Positions 62,486 to 64,000 of a stretch of DNA of 64,000 nt are shown piece by piece. Every line of letters starts with the position of its first letter. Position 1 is the first letter of the stretch. The translations under genes were made by a program, and so were the position numbers. This DNA comes from Nematopogon swammerdamellus. Taxonomy: Eukaryota; Arthropoda; Insecta; Lepidoptera; Adelidae. Location: contig OX336344.1 in NCBI GenBank assembly GCA_946902875.1, forward strand, positions 22,155,791 through 22,219,790. The letters are read 5' to 3'. Under the pieces are notes generated by a model. That model saw only the letters and a program-made list of their open reading frames with translations. It did not search any database and had not been told where the DNA came from.

Positions 62486-62640
62486 GATTTGAGTCACCGC
62501 GCCGGACCGCACTAGACTAACCTAACCAACGTTTTCCAAGCCACACCACACTAGCGAACATACTTTATTATCTCTAAGATGTTGCGTTAATATAGCAGCT
62601 GTCCACTTTATAATTTGTCAAATGTTGCTGCAACTAAAAT
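62486..62640 (+). other. NPF 3' untranslated start
   Basis: GC-rich for about 60 bases after the stop (ACCGCGCCGGACCGCACTAG), then AT-rich; probably 3' UTR. Confidence 0.5.
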
Positions 62641-63200
62641 GAGGCGTTTTGAAAATATTTTTATCTTGCGTTGCCCATGTTGCAGCAAATAAGCACGCCA
62701 TGTATGTTGCAGCAACATACCACTATGTTGCAGCAATATTGCGAGCACGTCTTGCGCTTCTTCTCTGACAATGAACAAGCACGTAGTTCTGGTGACAGGA
62801 AATACTGCAACGTGCAACATGCACAAGTAAGCGTATTACTTGTATATGTTGCAGAAATATGCTACGTTTGATTGCTGCAATATTCTGAATGCATCTTGCG
62901 ATGCATCTTTTGCAACAAAGAAAACAATGAAACACTCACTGTGTTGCAGTAAAATGCTACGCTTTTACTCGTTGTTACAACATTGCGATTACCTTTTTGT
63001 TTCTCCTCTTTATGGAAGAAGCACAATGTGAAATGTGTAAGTTGTTGCAATGTGTTACGCTCAGTTGCTGCAACATGTTAGACTCAGTTGCTGCAACATG
63101 TTACGCTCATTTGATGCAAAATGTTATGATCAGTTGCTGCAACATGTTATGCTCAGTTGCTGCAACATGTTACGCTAAGTTGCTGCAACATGTTACGCTC
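62641..63200 (+). repeat. Opposed GTTGCAGCAAC / GTTGCTGCAAC repeat block
   Basis: The left half has ATGTTGCAGCAA units (62678, 62706, 62723). The right half has a regular 23-bp array CTCAGTTGCTGCAACATGTT + A.. (63060-63190, six units), the reverse complement motif. The two halves could pair if transcribed. It lies 155-715 bases past the NPF stop. Confidence 0.8.
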
Positions 63201-64000
63201 GCCTTGATTTTTTATAAAGAAGTGAGTGCATTTTAAACCGATAATATTTTAGAAGCAAACAAGAAAATTTATACGATTGTAACCTTTGTAAATCACAATT
63301 TCTTCTGTAAAGTTGACAGCTGTCTAGTGAATCTAGTAGAGTAATTTTGTAACGGGAATATGTACGAGATTTCAATATTATTATTTCATATTATACAGCG
63401 AGTATCTGTGAGCGTGGAGAGATTTAGACGCTCTAGTATTAAAATTATTTTCAACAATGAGAAAAATATATACGATTTTTTTAATTTGAAATAGTGGAAT
63501 AAAATAAAATAAAATATGTTCTTGTTAATATTTCTAAAATTAACTGTTGAGATGACGTAACTATTCCTGTTCTAGCGATGTTAAAATTTTTAAATGTCGT
63601 GTCATAAAATTAACTAAAAAAAAATAAATTAATGTCTTGAATGCGTTTTGCAATTAGTAGGTTGACTTTTATTTCAAAAAATTTTGTGCGACTTTCAAAA
63701 TTAAATATTACCACATTCTATTGCTTAACAAGGAATGCATATCTTGTGTGGATGTCGGTACATAATAATATGTAATTTCATAAAATTGGTTATAGTGTTT
63801 TTTTTTTAATTAAAAAAAATAAAAACAATACATGTATACTTTTTCGAAATACTATTAAAACGGCTGCAACAGCGGCAGCCTTATGTAAAATGGTAAATTT
63901 AATGTTAATAAATATTAGCACATGAAAAATACTTGAAACTACTGTTTTATTTACCAAACACTTTCCATTTCTTGTACTATGTATGTTCGCTCGACCGTTG
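63201..64000. other. Downstream AT-rich sequence; possible poly(A) signals
   Basis: AATAAA at 63498-63503 (within AATAAAATAAAATAAAA) and near 63626 are candidate NPF polyadenylation signals. No other gene is seen. Confidence 0.35.

Noticed and set aside
63986..64000. SINE-A piece at the window end (GCTCGACCGTTG)
   Set aside because: Fits the SINE-A block before the B box, but 12 bases are too few to call at a cut edge.

Overview
The window looks like nuclear DNA of a moth or butterfly. It is AT-rich, crowded with old transposable elements whose sequence styles I know from Lepidoptera, and carries one clear host gene: a neuropeptide F (NPF) precursor on the + strand, from 38920 to 62485. I see no other intact host gene. 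Nearly every other open frame is a piece of a transposon, a translated satellite, or chance.

The NPF gene is the centre of interest. Exon 1 (38920-39065) gives a signal peptide and a peptide core ending in RPR. A short exon at 56329-56380 adds Y-GKR (last residue, amide donor, dibasic cleavage site), and the last exon (62435-62485) adds the acidic tail and the stop. Between them lie two extra exons, 51966-52073 and 53556-53669. Both start with one base and end with two bases of a split codon, both carry a dibasic RR near their start, both encode an NPF-like helix, and both end in RPR exactly where exon 1 does. All four combinations stay in frame (82, 118, 120 or 156 residues). The locus can therefore in principle make three different NPF-type peptides that share one amidation exon. 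A single extra exon (NPF1a/NPF1b) is known in moths; two paralogous cassettes are, as far as I know, less ordinary.

Layout: 1-4.9 kb holds LINE and SINE scraps and a THAP-like zinc-finger remnant. 4.9-6.8 kb is a large foldback element. 7.2-9.5 kb has LINE 3' ends and a broken CR1/jockey-like reverse transcriptase. 9.5-31 kb is a mosaic of SINEs, MITE-like elements and a nested hAT. 32.0-34.3 kb has a hAT copy with perfect target duplication and a second foldback that carries a captured coding fragment. 35-38 kb is SINE-rich. 38.9-62.5 kb is the NPF gene; its first intron holds a 28-bp minisatellite, several SINEs, a nested MITE cluster and a mariner copy. 62.6-63.2 kb, just after the stop, is a 23-bp repeat block with opposed GTTGCAGCAAC and GTTGCTGCAAC motifs.

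Repeat families, named here for convenience. SINE-A has a tRNA-like A box, a 5S-rRNA-like segment and a B box. SINE-J has a tRNA-Leu/Ser-like head and shares its core with SINE-A. Family B starts with a GTGTGGGGCCGGTAC head that also appears fused to SINE-A bodies. Family C runs from AGGGTTCCGTATC to GATACGGAACCCT plus a CTTGGCCGG tail. Family D starts with a CGCGGCTTCGCTCGCGTGAA head. All reading was by eye; no searches were run.
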